From positions 248,001-312,000 of the forward strand of contig CAKOGP040000335.1 of NCBI GenBank assembly GCA_933822405.4: a DNA stretch of 64,000 nt. The letters run 5' to 3'. Position numbers and translations under genes: made by a program. Positions 30,355 to 40,270 of the stretch are shown in pieces. Numbering within the stretch: position 1 is the stretch's first letter; each line of letters opens with the position of its first letter. The stretch is from Cylindrotheca closterium (taxonomy: Eukaryota; Bacillariophyta; Bacillariophyceae; Bacillariales; Bacillariaceae). Under the pieces are notes generated by a model, which saw only the letters and a program-made list of their open reading frames with translations, searched no databases and was not told the DNA's origin.

Positions 30355-30561
30355 ATAGAATGTGGACTTTGAACTTGCTGCATTATCTTGCTCTAGAGAT
30401 ACACTTACTGTACGGCACAGCAGCATGTCGGTCATTTTCGATCCAAAATCCACGAAGGGACTAGAAAAGGCCTTCGATGCTGGATGTCTCCCAATAAAAG
30501 CGTTGAAACACGGAAACACCGACCATCGTTTGGATTTCGGTCTCTTCCAAATTCAGCAACC

Positions 30562-33500
30562 ATGGCAGAGGAAGACGTTGCCGAAAAGGCGTCGCAGGAA
30601 ATCAAGGCGCTGTTGCGTCGCTTGGATCCAGAGAAAACATCTCACAAGGATCGTATTCGTCGTTTGACCAAGTTCAAGAACTTTGTCAGCGGAGAAGCAG
30701 TGAGTACCCCATGACTGCATTCTTGTTTTTCCTTGTCTTTGCAGCGCTCATTATTCTTGTTTATTTGCTGACTTCACAGGGCGAAGTTCCAGAATTTTAT
30801 GATGATGATATTCCACTGCTCTTGCTCGGAAGTGCAGTTCCTGCTGCATTGCTAGGAGATGATACGGACATCTTAGGTGAAAATGTTATTGGTTTGCTAC
30901 AAGCTGCAGGTTCTCCTAGCGTGGAGCATGACCAGACGCTGAAAAGAAGTGCTAGACATGCCATGAGTCTGCTGAAATATCTACTCTGCGACTTTGTGGA
31001 AGATGGTGACGAGGGAGGAGAGAACAGTCTAAATTTATTCGCCCAATGCTTTTGCAGTTTACCGTTGGATCGCTATCAATTCATGTCTTTAGACTTGCAC
31101 CTTGTCGGAGATGAGCGTGGTGGAGCAAAGGACGACGCATGCGCCATTATGGTTCTCTTGCTGTGCAATCACGTGCAGGAAGATGGCGAAACCCCTTCGC
31201 CATTGTCAAAGGAAGATTTGTTGATGGACCCCAGCGCCATTGAAGCATTTGAAATCTGGTGCGCTTCAAATGTTTCAAAGGATCAACGCAAAAAAATAAA
31301 GAAAAATGCCGAAAAGCGTACAGAAGCTTTGGCAGATGTGGACGATGAGTTGGAGAATGAATACGTCGAATCTGATGGTGAGGAATCTGACTTTGATGAA
31401 GACGATGACGGCGCCTTTGCTGAAATGAAAAGGAAGCGGAAGGCTGACAAGAAGGCTGTCATGGATGCGGTGCATTCTGGAGATATGTCAAAGAGGAGAG
31501 GACCAGCGTTGCGCTGGGAAGATTCTCAACTGTACAAGGAGCAGCAAGCACGTATTGCAGCCCATCAAAAGATGCAGGAACAAGAGGGTGGTGGGTTCCA
31601 CGACACTGTGACTGATAATCTCAGATTGGCTCAAGAAATGGCTGAACGTGAAGAAGAGAAGTCAAAGATTCTGAGAAAGGATCCGCTGGGGCTTCAGGGT
31701 GCCGATTTCGATTTGCGTACAATAGAAAAAGAGCAGGTCGACCATCTTGAACAAGGCTTGTTGGAATTGCAAGAAGAAATTCGAAAGGGTGATGTAGGAG
31801 GAGAGGATAGCAACGTACTGCGGTCGAAAAAGGAGTCCCTGGAATTTATCTTGGATGGAATCGTTGGAGTTGGCGGAACCAGCGGAGGTATTTCTGGAAC
31901 AGGACACAGCGTTTTGCCAACTGAGGCTCAGTTTGATCCAATTCTGTTCTTGACATTGGTGCATCGAAATGCATCATATGACGAGCTCCTTGGATCCATG
32001 AACCGATTAAGCAGTAAGTTATCTGGCTTTGAAGTGAAGGATTAAGTTGTTGGTTTACTTACCATATTCTGTTATCTCGATAGCTGATATTCACAACCAG
32101 AACGTGCAACTGCAGAGTATGGTGCGAGAAAATTTTGCTCTGTTTCTTCGGTGCGCGGATGGTATCGATACATTTAATGAAACAACACTTTCGCAAGCAG
32201 GCCCTGGATTGGTAGATCGTCTAAATCGACAGGACGCACTAGCCGAGTCGTGTGCACACCAAGCCAAGAAATCTTTCAAGCCTCTATTGGATAACGCCAA
32301 TGAGGTCCGAAAGGTTCAGTCTGCGCTTGCTGTACTTCAGCGTGTTGCCCCTATGTTGCAAGCACCATATCTAATGCGGCAACATGTTGAGAATGGGCGT
32401 TTTTCGTCGGCCTTGAAAGCTTATCGTCGCGTCTTGGTGATCGACGAGCACTGCAACATTGAATTGCTCAATCACGTGAAAGACCAAGCCGCTGAGTGTG
32501 CTAGGGAAGCCCGCAGAGAGCTCGAAGGTCGTTTGGCACAAGATAAAACGTCTGTGCAAGCTCTCATCGATGCTATTAGAGATCTGGGTGAATTGTTGGA
32601 ACTAGACATTCCGCATGATCCAAAGGAGTCAGACAAGGTCGCCAATGCCCGTTACAAGGTTCCGAACATGAAGTCCGTCGGTGTCTTCTCAATTGGTGGT
32701 ATATTGGTCAATATCAGAGACCATCCTCCTGCCTTGGCCTGTATGCTTCTTCAAGCAGCCCACTTTACTCATTTGGTCACTACCACCATCGAAGAAGCGG
32801 ACAACACCACAATCAGAATTTTCGAGGGTGAATCGCTTTCTTCACAAAAATTGGATGGCGAAAAGAAAGAGGATAAGCCGGAGCCAGCCCCAAAGAAGAC
32901 TACATCCAACAATCAGTGGAAGTATGATGTTCTGGAAGCCAGAAGCATCGCAACCATTAAGGCGGTCGAAGTAATTTCTCTTTGGCTGCCTAGATTGTTG
33001 CAAGTCGCCCGAGCAGCTCATGAAGACGAGAAGCGACGAGCCGCAAGAGTAGCAAAGCGCAATGCCACTGGGGTCGCGTCGACTTTGTCTCCCTTCGAAG
33101 TTCTCATTACAAACGTAGCACCTTCGATTTCAAGAGTTGTAGAACATGCGGCTTTCTGTGGCTTGGGCTCTGCTCCTCGTGGCTCTGGAATGGAAATCAA
33201 GATGACATTTGGCAAGAGGTCGCCCGAAAAGCTTCGTGCCCTGCTGAAATCTCCACTTCCCCCTTCTCAGAGTTCGCGAGTTGGCAAGGAATTGGCTGAC
33301 ATGGTCAAGGTACTTGGTGATAGCAGTGGTATTGTGAATGAATTGCGTCCAGAAGATGCTGCTGGGGCTTCCCAGAAAGTCTCCCCCTTGGATGTGTGCA
33401 AAACTCTCGGTGACCAATCGGTGATGACAATTGAGCGACGCCGCTGTATTTACGCGTTTGATATCTGTGCGAGAGGTTGTTCCAGCAGGGCAACTGGTTC

Positions 33501-34329
33501 CGGGAAATTCGATGCTGATGCTCTCTTGACTTGCCTCAAGACACTCTCAGAAGAGTTGACTAGGCCTGACCAATGTGCTAGCGAAGTCGAAAAGGGCTGT
33601 GAACTTGTCATCCGAAAATGCTGTGACGGATTGGCAAGTTACGTACGGGATCGAGGTGACGCCGCTCGCCTCAGCGCGGTAGCAGAATGTGCGGATGTGT
33701 TACTGAATCGGATGGCAGATGTTGTCCGCGAAGTTGGTAACCTAACAAACAATGCAGAGACTGTAGAGGAAGTCATGATGGAAGATATCATGGGATTGGA
33801 AGGTGCCATGTTTGATGATTTCTTGGGAAGTTTGCGATTCAATGTTACCTCGTGTTGCCGTATGGGTTGGTTGGACGTCAAATCGGAGAGCAAGGCAGCT
33901 GCAAACGATAGTCCTTCAATGGGTTTTCCTCCGTACCTTTCAGCATCGCTCCTGGCCATTGTCCGCTGTCGCGCTCAAGTAGAACAGGCACTTGGGGACA
34001 AGGTTCGCCGATCTGAGGGTGCTGCATACCAGCATATTGCGATGGCAACAGTTGCAGAAGCAGTTGCCGAGGGAATTTGCGAAGAGATTGTTCAGCGCAA
34101 GACCAAGCTCCGAGTTCGCCAAGCCGATAGATTGGCGAATGAGCTGCAGTTCTTGTTGAACACACTAAAGAGGTACTTGAAGCGAGAGACAGTGAAGCTA
34201 GTCGATACAACGCGAGCAATGCTGGTAGGCAAGTCCGGACAGAACGGTGCATCAGCACCAGAAGGACTTGCGTCCTTGGAAGAACTTGAACGGCTTGGAC
34301 GGGTCTATGTCCTTTGCCTCGGAGAATGA
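30562..34329 (+). CDS. Exocyst subunit Sec5 (EXOC2-like) with large N-terminal extension
   Basis: Three exons, 30562-30699, 30780-32013 and 32084-34329, with GT-AG introns of 80 and 70 bp, give 1205 residues. ATG 30562 has context AACCATGGCA. From about residue 437 on the protein fits Sec5: FDPILFLTLVHRNASYDELLGSMNRL, then the conserved VRENFALFLRCADGIDTFNE, KVQSALAVLQRVAPMLQAPYLMRQHVENGRFSSALKAYRRV (the LFNLP..IxxxIxxGxYxxAVxxYxxA step) and an all-helical C-terminus. Sec5 helps tether secretory vesicles at the plasma membrane. The first ~430 residues are unusual: an ARM-like helical part (DRIRRLTKFKNFVSGEAGEVPEF, LLQAAGSP...AMSLLKYLLCDF), then an acidic, Lys-rich linker with DDELENEYVESDGEESDFDED. 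No Ral-binding IPT/TIG domain is seen. Confidence 0.85.
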
Positions 34330-34406
34330 ACAGCGCACACTTCAAGATATCTGTAGTCAGTACCCTTGACTATCTTTCACGTACTTATATTAATTTCGTT
34401 TTTAAA

Positions 34407-35444
34407 CTATGATTGCGTGTACACCTTTTCTAGATAGTCAACAATCTCAGCACTTTCAAACATCTCAATACCGGTATTAGGGTCAACGATGAAGGGTACT
34501 TGGAATCGTCCGGTCTTTTGAACCATCTTGTCACGATTCGCAGAGCCACGAGGGCAGCTTACCATCTTATGTGGTAGGCACAAGGCACCCAACTTTTCTC
34601 GGACTGGACGGACGAAGGGTGACGACTCATATCCCCACAACTCAATCGGCTTCATTTGTTCATTATCCGGCCGAGCATTGGGTTGTCTTTTTCCACCAGG
34701 AATGCCCTTGAGAATTGCTACTACTGTGGAAGTAAAGATTGAGAAGGCTTCAAAAGTGATGGGCCAGAGCGCTTTGCGATCGAACAAATCTTCAGACGGA
34801 CCGTAGGTATTTAGGAGGTACTCGATCTGATCAGAACTCTCAAACATTTCAACTCCAGTGTTGGGATCGATCAAGTAGGGCACTGTCTGTCGACCAGTAC
34901 GTTCCGACAACTCTTGCGAAAACTTGCCCTGTCGGGCACCTGGACAGGGTCGGTATTCCACGGTCAAGTCAAGCAGATTGATCATTTCTCGGACACGTTT
35001 GCAGTATGGTGATGCATCATACTCGTAAAGGATCAACGCTTCGTTTGGACGAGGAGCATCTTGAAGCACAGTACTCGAATCGCGAATGGAAAAGGGGCCA
35101 AGCTTGAGACTATACGAGTCGTCGTCTTTGAAGAAAATGGAATCAATTTTCCATCCAAGTGTGAAAGCTCCAGTTCCAAGTCTTGCAACAAACGCAGCCG
35201 ACGACTTGGCAAATTCAACAATATCCGTCTTTTCCGAAATAGACAGTGGTTTTGGTTCGGGTACCACAAAATCAGCAGGAAGAGAAACCTTGGGCGTCGA
35301 CTGTGTCGCGGTCATCAAATTGTCCAGAAAACCATTCACTTGAGTTGTCGACCCCTGGGGAAGGGGCGATGGAACAAAGGCTTCACATACGAAAGCACCC
35401 AATACTCCAATGGTCGAAAGGAGAAGAAGGGGTGTTGGAGTCAT
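34407..35444 (-). CDS. Plastid-targeted tandem GST-N/thioredoxin-fold protein
   Basis: A single-exon, 345-residue protein. The N-terminus MTPTPLLLLSTIGVLGAFVCEAFVPS is a signal peptide with a likely cut before F23, the diatom plastid motif. Two GST N-terminal (glutaredoxin-like) domains follow. Domain 1 begins LILYEYDASPYCKRVREMINLL (Cys near 148) and ends VPYLIDPNTGVEMFESSDQIEYL. Domain 2 begins IELWGYESSPFVRPVREKLGAL and ends VPFIVDPNTGIEMFESAEIVDYL. The active-site SPYC of domain 1 is SPFV in domain 2, so only the first can do Cys-based redox chemistry. Plants have a related chloroplast protein with the same double fold. It lacks the all-alpha GST C-terminal domain. Likely role: plastid thiol or glutathione-linked redox, inferred. 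Confidence 0.88.
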   Translation of the reverse strand: MTPTPLLLLSTIGVLGAFVCEAFVPSPLPQGSTTQVNGFLDNLMTATQSTPKVSLPADFVVPEPKPLSISEKTDIVEFAKSSAAFVARLGTGAFTLGWKIDSIFFKDDDSYSLKLGPFSIRDSSTVLQDAPRPNEALILYEYDASPYCKRVREMINLLDLTVEYRPCPGARQGKFSQELSERTGRQTVPYLIDPNTGVEMFESSDQIEYLLNTYGPSEDLFDRKALWPITFEAFSIFTSTVVAILKGIPGGKRQPNARPDNEQMKPIELWGYESSPFVRPVREKLGALCLPHKMVSCPRGSANRDKMVQKTGRFQVPFIVDPNTGIEMFESAEIVDYLEKVYTQS

Positions 35445-35618
35445 GACTTTGGATGCCGTTTAGAATAATACCACAATAGACGGGGCTAATAGTGACGATT
35501 ATTGACGATGTCAGAAAGAAAAAAATGAGAATGACGTTGGCCGCGCGCCACACAGCGCGTCTCTAAGACATCCATCAAAATTCAAACCAAAACCAAAACC
35601 AACATCATTGGCAGGGAC

Positions 35619-37205
35619 ATGGAATCATCATCAACAACGACAACCTCTCTGGAGGGTGCAGATACACACCCCCTCCACAAGTCTCACGATGATGCACATA
35701 TTCATGTTATCATTGTGGGTGGTGGCTTTGCCGGATTGGCGTGCGCCAAGAAGTTATTATCTTCGTCACCAAAGAATAATATCAAGGTGACTATTCTGGA
35801 AGCCGAAAGTGATATTGGCGGCCGTGTCAAAGCCCACAAGTCATTCCTTTCACAAAATCACGTTTTGGATTTGGGGGCCGAGTTCATACACTGTCAAGGT
35901 CACGCATTGTGGGACTGGATTTTTGAGTACTTTGGTCCAGAGAAAAATGTCGAAGACCGCAAACGCTTCGTCCGGTCACAATTCGAGTCCGTCTTCTTGC
36001 TAAGTCACGCCGATGGAGGACCAGCAGAGGAACCGACGGAGGAAGGAAACTATGGTATGTACTACTTGGACAATGAATTGGTGATGTACAATGATTCCCG
36101 ACTGGATCAAATGAATGAAAAATTAAATGCTCTTTCCGACCACCCGCCAACCCACTTTGGAGTGCAAGATTCCTTGGCCGATGCCCTCGGAGCTCAATTC
36201 TCTGAAAACACCAGCCCTATGCCAGACTTTCTTTGGCAATTGACTGTCGCCAGTTTTGGTAATACTGCTGGCTGTTGCGACTTATCACAGTTGAGTGTTC
36301 GGCAGCTATCACACTTTGAACACTACTGGGAAGAGCAGGAGGAGGAAGGGGATTTTCGTCCACCTCCAACCATGGGGTTGTACGGAATTGCAAAAGCCTG
36401 TTCGGAGCACTTGGAAACTTCATACAAAGATGCTTTTGAATTGATTCTTGATTGCGAGGTGCAATCCATTGAGCAGAACGACAAAAATACTGTAGTCTTG
36501 CAGATTGCCAATGGTTCCATCTTTCATGCCAATGCTGTTGTGGTGACAGTGCCGCCACCTATTCTTCCCGAAATTATCAAAGATTTGCCCGATTTCAAAA
36601 TGGAGGCGCTGGAGAAAATCGGCTTTGAACGAGCCGTCAAAGTCATTGTCAAACTGAAAGACAGGTTTTGGCCCGTAAAATTGCAGTCCATAATTGCGGC
36701 AGGAGAACTCGTTCCAGAAGTGTGGTTCCGTGATCTGCAAGATACAGCTACAGCGGAGCAACCGTATTGCTTGGCAACTGGGTTTCTGATGAGCAGTGCT
36801 GCCGATCGGTTTGTGGCATTGCTCAATGAAAAGCTGGAAAGGGCGAACGCAAACGGCCAAGAAAGCGATCGAAATGCGCTTGCTGGGCAAATGCTCATGG
36901 AACAACTAGCCAAAATGTTGAAGTATCACTTATCATTGAACGGGACGACATCTCAAGATCTTAACGCCAACATTTTGGATGCCATGATTTTCGACTGGAA
37001 AACTGATGCCCCCTTTGCCCAAGGCGGATACATGTATCCCAAGGTGGGAATCACGCCCGAACACTTGGAGGCGATGGCTGCGCCTCACGGTCGTCTCTTT
37101 TTTGCGGGAGAAGCTACCAATACCAATGCTTGTAGTACAGTACAAGCGGCCATTGAGACGGGAGAGAGGGCTTCAAAGGAGATCATATCATTTCTGGACC
37201 TCTAA
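35619..37205 (+). CDS. FAD amine oxidase (polyamine oxidase-like)
   Basis: A single-exon, 528-residue protein, start GGACATGGAA. The FAD-binding Rossmann motif is VIIVGGGFAGLACAKKL (GGGFAG 34-39) followed by the E of ILEAESDIGGRVKAH, the classic GG motif. LDLGAEFIHCQGHALWDW follows. The substrate domain has KIGFERAVKVIVKLKDRFWP. The C-terminus closes the FAD site with GRLFFAGEATNTNACSTVQAAIETGERAS. This is the flavin monoamine oxidase fold of polyamine oxidases. The reaction is oxidation of an amine to an imine with H2O2 release, on a substrate not known here. No signal peptide or SWIRM domain, so a cytosolic or peroxisomal polyamine oxidase is more likely than an LSD1 demethylase. No PTS1 is present at the DL terminus. 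Confidence 0.88.
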   Translation: MESSSTTTTSLEGADTHPLHKSHDDAHIHVIIVGGGFAGLACAKKLLSSSPKNNIKVTILEAESDIGGRVKAHKSFLSQNHVLDLGAEFIHCQGHALWDWIFEYFGPEKNVEDRKRFVRSQFESVFLLSHADGGPAEEPTEEGNYGMYYLDNELVMYNDSRLDQMNEKLNALSDHPPTHFGVQDSLADALGAQFSENTSPMPDFLWQLTVASFGNTAGCCDLSQLSVRQLSHFEHYWEEQEEEGDFRPPPTMGLYGIAKACSEHLETSYKDAFELILDCEVQSIEQNDKNTVVLQIANGSIFHANAVVVTVPPPILPEIIKDLPDFKMEALEKIGFERAVKVIVKLKDRFWPVKLQSIIAAGELVPEVWFRDLQDTATAEQPYCLATGFLMSSAADRFVALLNEKLERANANGQESDRNALAGQMLMEQLAKMLKYHLSLNGTTSQDLNANILDAMIFDWKTDAPFAQGGYMYPKVGITPEHLEAMAAPHGRLFFAGEATNTNACSTVQAAIETGERASKEIISFLDL

Positions 37206-37581
37206 TGTCTTCGATGAAACAATGAGATTGACTGGTAGAAATGTAATAGGAGTAGCGTAGAATAGAAGGACCGGTAGCTTTTCAATTTTATGATCTACTA
37301 GGTGTGTACCGGTACTTTCCCAGCTAGTCCTTCCATCGCATACTTACGAGATTCTTCACCCTCTAATACAACCTCAGCACAAGAACCCACAAATCATATT
37401 CAGACGTCCGATGAGCGTGATATTGTGAGGGAATTCGTTGGCTACTGCTTTGCGATGGGTAGAATCCAAGACCCTGGATGAACCTCAATTTCAAGCTGGA
37501 AGTTGCGCTCTTTTCATTACATGGCAAGTCTGAAACATAATCGTAAGGGATGCTGCTTCAGAACGGTCTCCTTTCCAGACA
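37206..37581. other. Convergent 3' intergenic region
   Basis: No gene supported. It contains a GTACCGGTAC palindrome near 37306 of the recurrent intergenic motif type. Confidence 0.5.
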
Positions 37582-38526
37582 TTACTCCAATCGCAACTGG
37601 AAATGAATCTCGTCTACCAAAAATGTTAGACCCTGCTTCTTCGTAGGAAGATCGAAGATATGTTCGATTACAGCAAAGCTGGCGTCGTCTTCAATTTTAC
37701 CAAAGTTGGTATGTTGAGTTCCCCAAAATTTGGCTGGTTGCTTGTAGTTGTCAATGAAAAAGTCAGGTCCCCCAGCCTGTCCAGCTGCCCATCCAACACT
37801 ACCCCGGGTCATAATGGGTCCATGGCAGCCACAGTTTTTGTCCCAAGAGGGACAATCTCCGACGGCAACATCTTGAACATCAGGAGGACAGGAGCCCTTT
37901 TCCGTGTTGGTTTTAATGGCCTTGTTGGCCATAATCCCTTGTAAGATTCCACGAGGCTCGGCACGGTACAATTTGCATCTTTCGCACCCCTCTTCAGCCA
38001 GCTTAATGAGATAATCGACGGATCCCTTTGACAAGTCAGAACGAAGAGTAATGCGAATGTCCCCGATAGAGGTGGCCAGTACCAAAACTTCCTTTTTGTT
38101 GTTGTCTTCTTCTTCATTGGTTTCATCCTTTTGATCCTCGCTAGTCCTAGCGGTTTGCATGTCACTGAACTCCTTGACATTGCTATTGGCCTCTTCGTCA
38201 TCGTCTCCTCTCTTGACCTCATTGATGTGCAGTTGCTTTTCTTCTCCTCCTGTTGGTCCTCCCAGCCGTTTCTTTTGCTGTTCTAGCCTATGTTCTAGTT
38301 TATCAGCTATGACATGTCCCAACTGTCCCGCAGTCACTGGTTCGCTGCTATCTAGCGTCATTTCTTTGTAAATCCCGGCCACATAGATGAAGGAAAGCAC
38401 AAGGATGATAGGAGTGATCATGATCAAGAACAGACAGCATTTTTCTCCCGCCGTCTTCGGCCCTTTGCCCCGCCGTTTAGACAGGGAATTGGAAATCTGT
38501 TTCTGTTGCTGTTTTTGAGCCCGCAT
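37582..38526 (-). CDS. Membrane-anchored cyclophilin-like protein
   Basis: A single-exon, 314-residue protein. The basic cytosolic N-terminus (RAQKQQQKQISNSLSKRRGKG) precedes one TM segment near residues 30-51 (CCLFLIMITPIILVLSFIYVAGIY), a type II topology. An acidic spacer follows (GDDDEEANSN, NEEEDNNKKE). The C-terminal ~160 residues resemble a cyclophilin barrel: VLVLATSIGDIRITLRSDLSKGSVDYLIKLA, GSVGWAAGQAGGPDFFIDNYKQPAKFWGTQHTNFGKI and VIEHIFDLPT. Residues needed for proline isomerisation in human CypA (the R55 and F60 motif FHRVIPGFMCQ) appear replaced by KLYRAEPRGILQGIM, so activity is doubtful. A Cys cluster (CPPDVQDVAVGDCPSWDKNCGCHG) could form disulfides in the lumen. Probably Golgi or ER lumenal. 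Confidence 0.75.
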   Translation of the reverse strand: MRAQKQQQKQISNSLSKRRGKGPKTAGEKCCLFLIMITPIILVLSFIYVAGIYKEMTLDSSEPVTAGQLGHVIADKLEHRLEQQKKRLGGPTGGEEKQLHINEVKRGDDDEEANSNVKEFSDMQTARTSEDQKDETNEEEDNNKKEVLVLATSIGDIRITLRSDLSKGSVDYLIKLAEEGCERCKLYRAEPRGILQGIMANKAIKTNTEKGSCPPDVQDVAVGDCPSWDKNCGCHGPIMTRGSVGWAAGQAGGPDFFIDNYKQPAKFWGTQHTNFGKIEDDASFAVIEHIFDLPTKKQGLTFLVDEIHFQLRLE

Positions 38527-38814
38527 TATCTACAAATTACAAATGTGTTGTTGTAATGGAGATGTTGAGGACTGACTCTCATCTTCGATCTGTGGTCATC
38601 GGATTGGTCATCCTTGTCGACTGGTAGGCGGGATTCATTGACACGAGTCAGTCATTTGATTGATTCAATGATTCATTCATTCACCGACAAACTTTGTCCT
38701 CAATTTACAAAAGATGTTCAACTATGAAGTAAATTCTAATTGTTTCTATTTGGTTTCTTCCTATGGTGAAGCAGTTTCTGCCTCAACCCGAGATTGATTG
38801 TCAGTCTCGTTTTT

Positions 38815-39495
38815 TTAAAGGCTCATGGTATTTCCAAGGTTTGGTTGTTCCTGCAAGTGCAACACCCGGTTAAGTTCCTCCAAGGCTTCACAGGCCTCGC
38901 TGGCTGCGTCGACCAGACACTCTTCTGGTGTTAGCATACCACCCATTGCGTTTTCGATACTCCCACTAGAGGCGATTTCTTCCACAGTTTCCCAAGCAAC
39001 CTTGGCTTCCGATGAATGCACGCCAAAGGCTTGAGTTAGCCGCTTGGCGTTGTCCATGGCTTCTTGAAGTTGGACATTCTCTTGAGCAGGAGTATTCTTG
39101 GGTGCAGAAAGCTTGATGGCCTCGATGTCTGTGGCCATACTATTCAAAGCGGCCATAGCTGGCTGCTGTTGCTTGAGACGGGTGACTAGTCCTTCGACCC
39201 GTGCCTTATAATCGGATGAAACACCTAGTGTGGGGGCGGTGTTGTCGCTTGCATCGATCTCTTCGACGACTTCCCATGCCAAACGAGCTTCTGGAGAGCT
39301 TGCTCCGTACTTTTTGGATGCAGCTAAGGCTTCTTCGATCAATTCTGAAGTATCAACACGGGTTTGTCTTCGTGGTCCCATCGGATCTTCCTTCCATTGA
39401 CCTTGAATACCAAAGTTTGAAAGGAAGGCATTGGTGGTAGGGGTGTCTGTTGCAGCGAGGGTCAAGAATGCGCTGATGATAGTAGAAAACTTCAT
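38815..39495 (-). CDS. CP12-like plastid protein, tandem copy 1
   Basis: A single-exon, 226-residue protein starting MKFSTIISAFLTLAATDTPTTNA|FLSN, a signal peptide plus the A|F plastid motif. Two CP12-like core motifs are present: SSPEARLAWEVVEEI (about 67-80) and SSEAKVAWETVEEI (about 161-175), equivalent to the family's AWDxVEEL. The C-terminus has one Cys pair, C193 and C202, spaced C-x8-C like the C-terminal redox pair of CP12. The N-terminal Cys pair of canonical CP12, normally just before the core, is absent from both copies of the core. CP12 scaffolds GAPDH and phosphoribulokinase in a light/dark-controlled complex. Heptad-like stretches around LVTRLKQQQPAMAALNSM suggest coiled coil. 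The upstream frame adds 23 residues but destroys the signal peptide, so MKFST is preferred. Confidence 0.75.
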   Translation of the reverse strand: MKFSTIISAFLTLAATDTPTTNAFLSNFGIQGQWKEDPMGPRRQTRVDTSELIEEALAASKKYGASSPEARLAWEVVEEIDASDNTAPTLGVSSDYKARVEGLVTRLKQQQPAMAALNSMATDIEAIKLSAPKNTPAQENVQLQEAMDNAKRLTQAFGVHSSEAKVAWETVEEIASSGSIENAMGGMLTPEECLVDAASEACEALEELNRVLHLQEQPNLGNTMSL

Positions 39496-40270
39496 GATTC
39501 TTAATTTGTTTGTAGTTGTATCTGATGAGCTGTAAAAGTGTTGCGTTTGCAATTTTATGAGCATTTAAAATGGAATGAGAACTTGAGAATGCGTTCTGGT
39601 TCTCGTTCCGATCAGAATAAGTTTGTGGCGGAAGAAAAAAGGTCTTGGCCGACCCGCGCATATTTCAATACACTTTATCCTCAGATACAGGAATACCGGT
39701 AGGTATTCATGTATTACATTGTTTTCACGCGTAATTTCTTCTTTGTCCACGTTTGAGAAAATAAAAATAAAGAGGCGTTTGATGTATTAATAGGTCATAC
39801 CGGTACCGTGCGAAAGTACCGTCGATAAAAAGTACTGGCACGCCCGAGAATGCGAATGATGAGACGCTGAGTGGATCGTGAGTTCAGGCGTCCAGGTCAT
39901 CGGTCTGACTCACTCGTCATTGAGACCCAGATTTGTCGAAGAGATGCGGCTGTAGCCGACGGGTAAAGTGAGGTTCTACTCCATGGGTATCTGACGAAAC
40001 TATTGTGGCCGCTTCGAGCGTTTGGTTTTGCGAAGGCTTGGCCGAACCCGCATTGTATGAGCTACAAAATGTAGTTGCGTGGAGTGGAGTCGTTGAAAAG
40101 TCTATCAGGCTTCTTGGTTCCCGATATCCTATACGGTGTACTATTATTTGTGAATGTCAAAGTAAATTGATTGTCTATGTTAAAGCAATTTTTCGATTGA
40201 TTCATCCCTTCAAAACTGACCGACAAACACGCCACGCTGCTACAGCTGAGGGCGCACTGTTAGTCTTGAT
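39496..40270. promoter_or_regulatory. Upstream region of CP12-like copy 1, duplicated with copy 2
   Basis: No gene. The first ~290 bp is homologous to 40943-41290. It shares GTTGCGTTTGCAA near 39540, CTTGGCCGACCCGC at 39644-39657 and AGAGGCGTTTGATGTA near 39771. A TACCGGTACC palindrome lies at 39798-39807. A variant CTTGGCCGAACCCGC lies at 40037. The shared words are candidate promoter elements. Confidence 0.6.

Noticed and set aside
30362..30561. Plus-strand frame before the Sec5 gene
   Set aside because: Different frame from the Sec5 start, no splice consensus linking it, no protein features.
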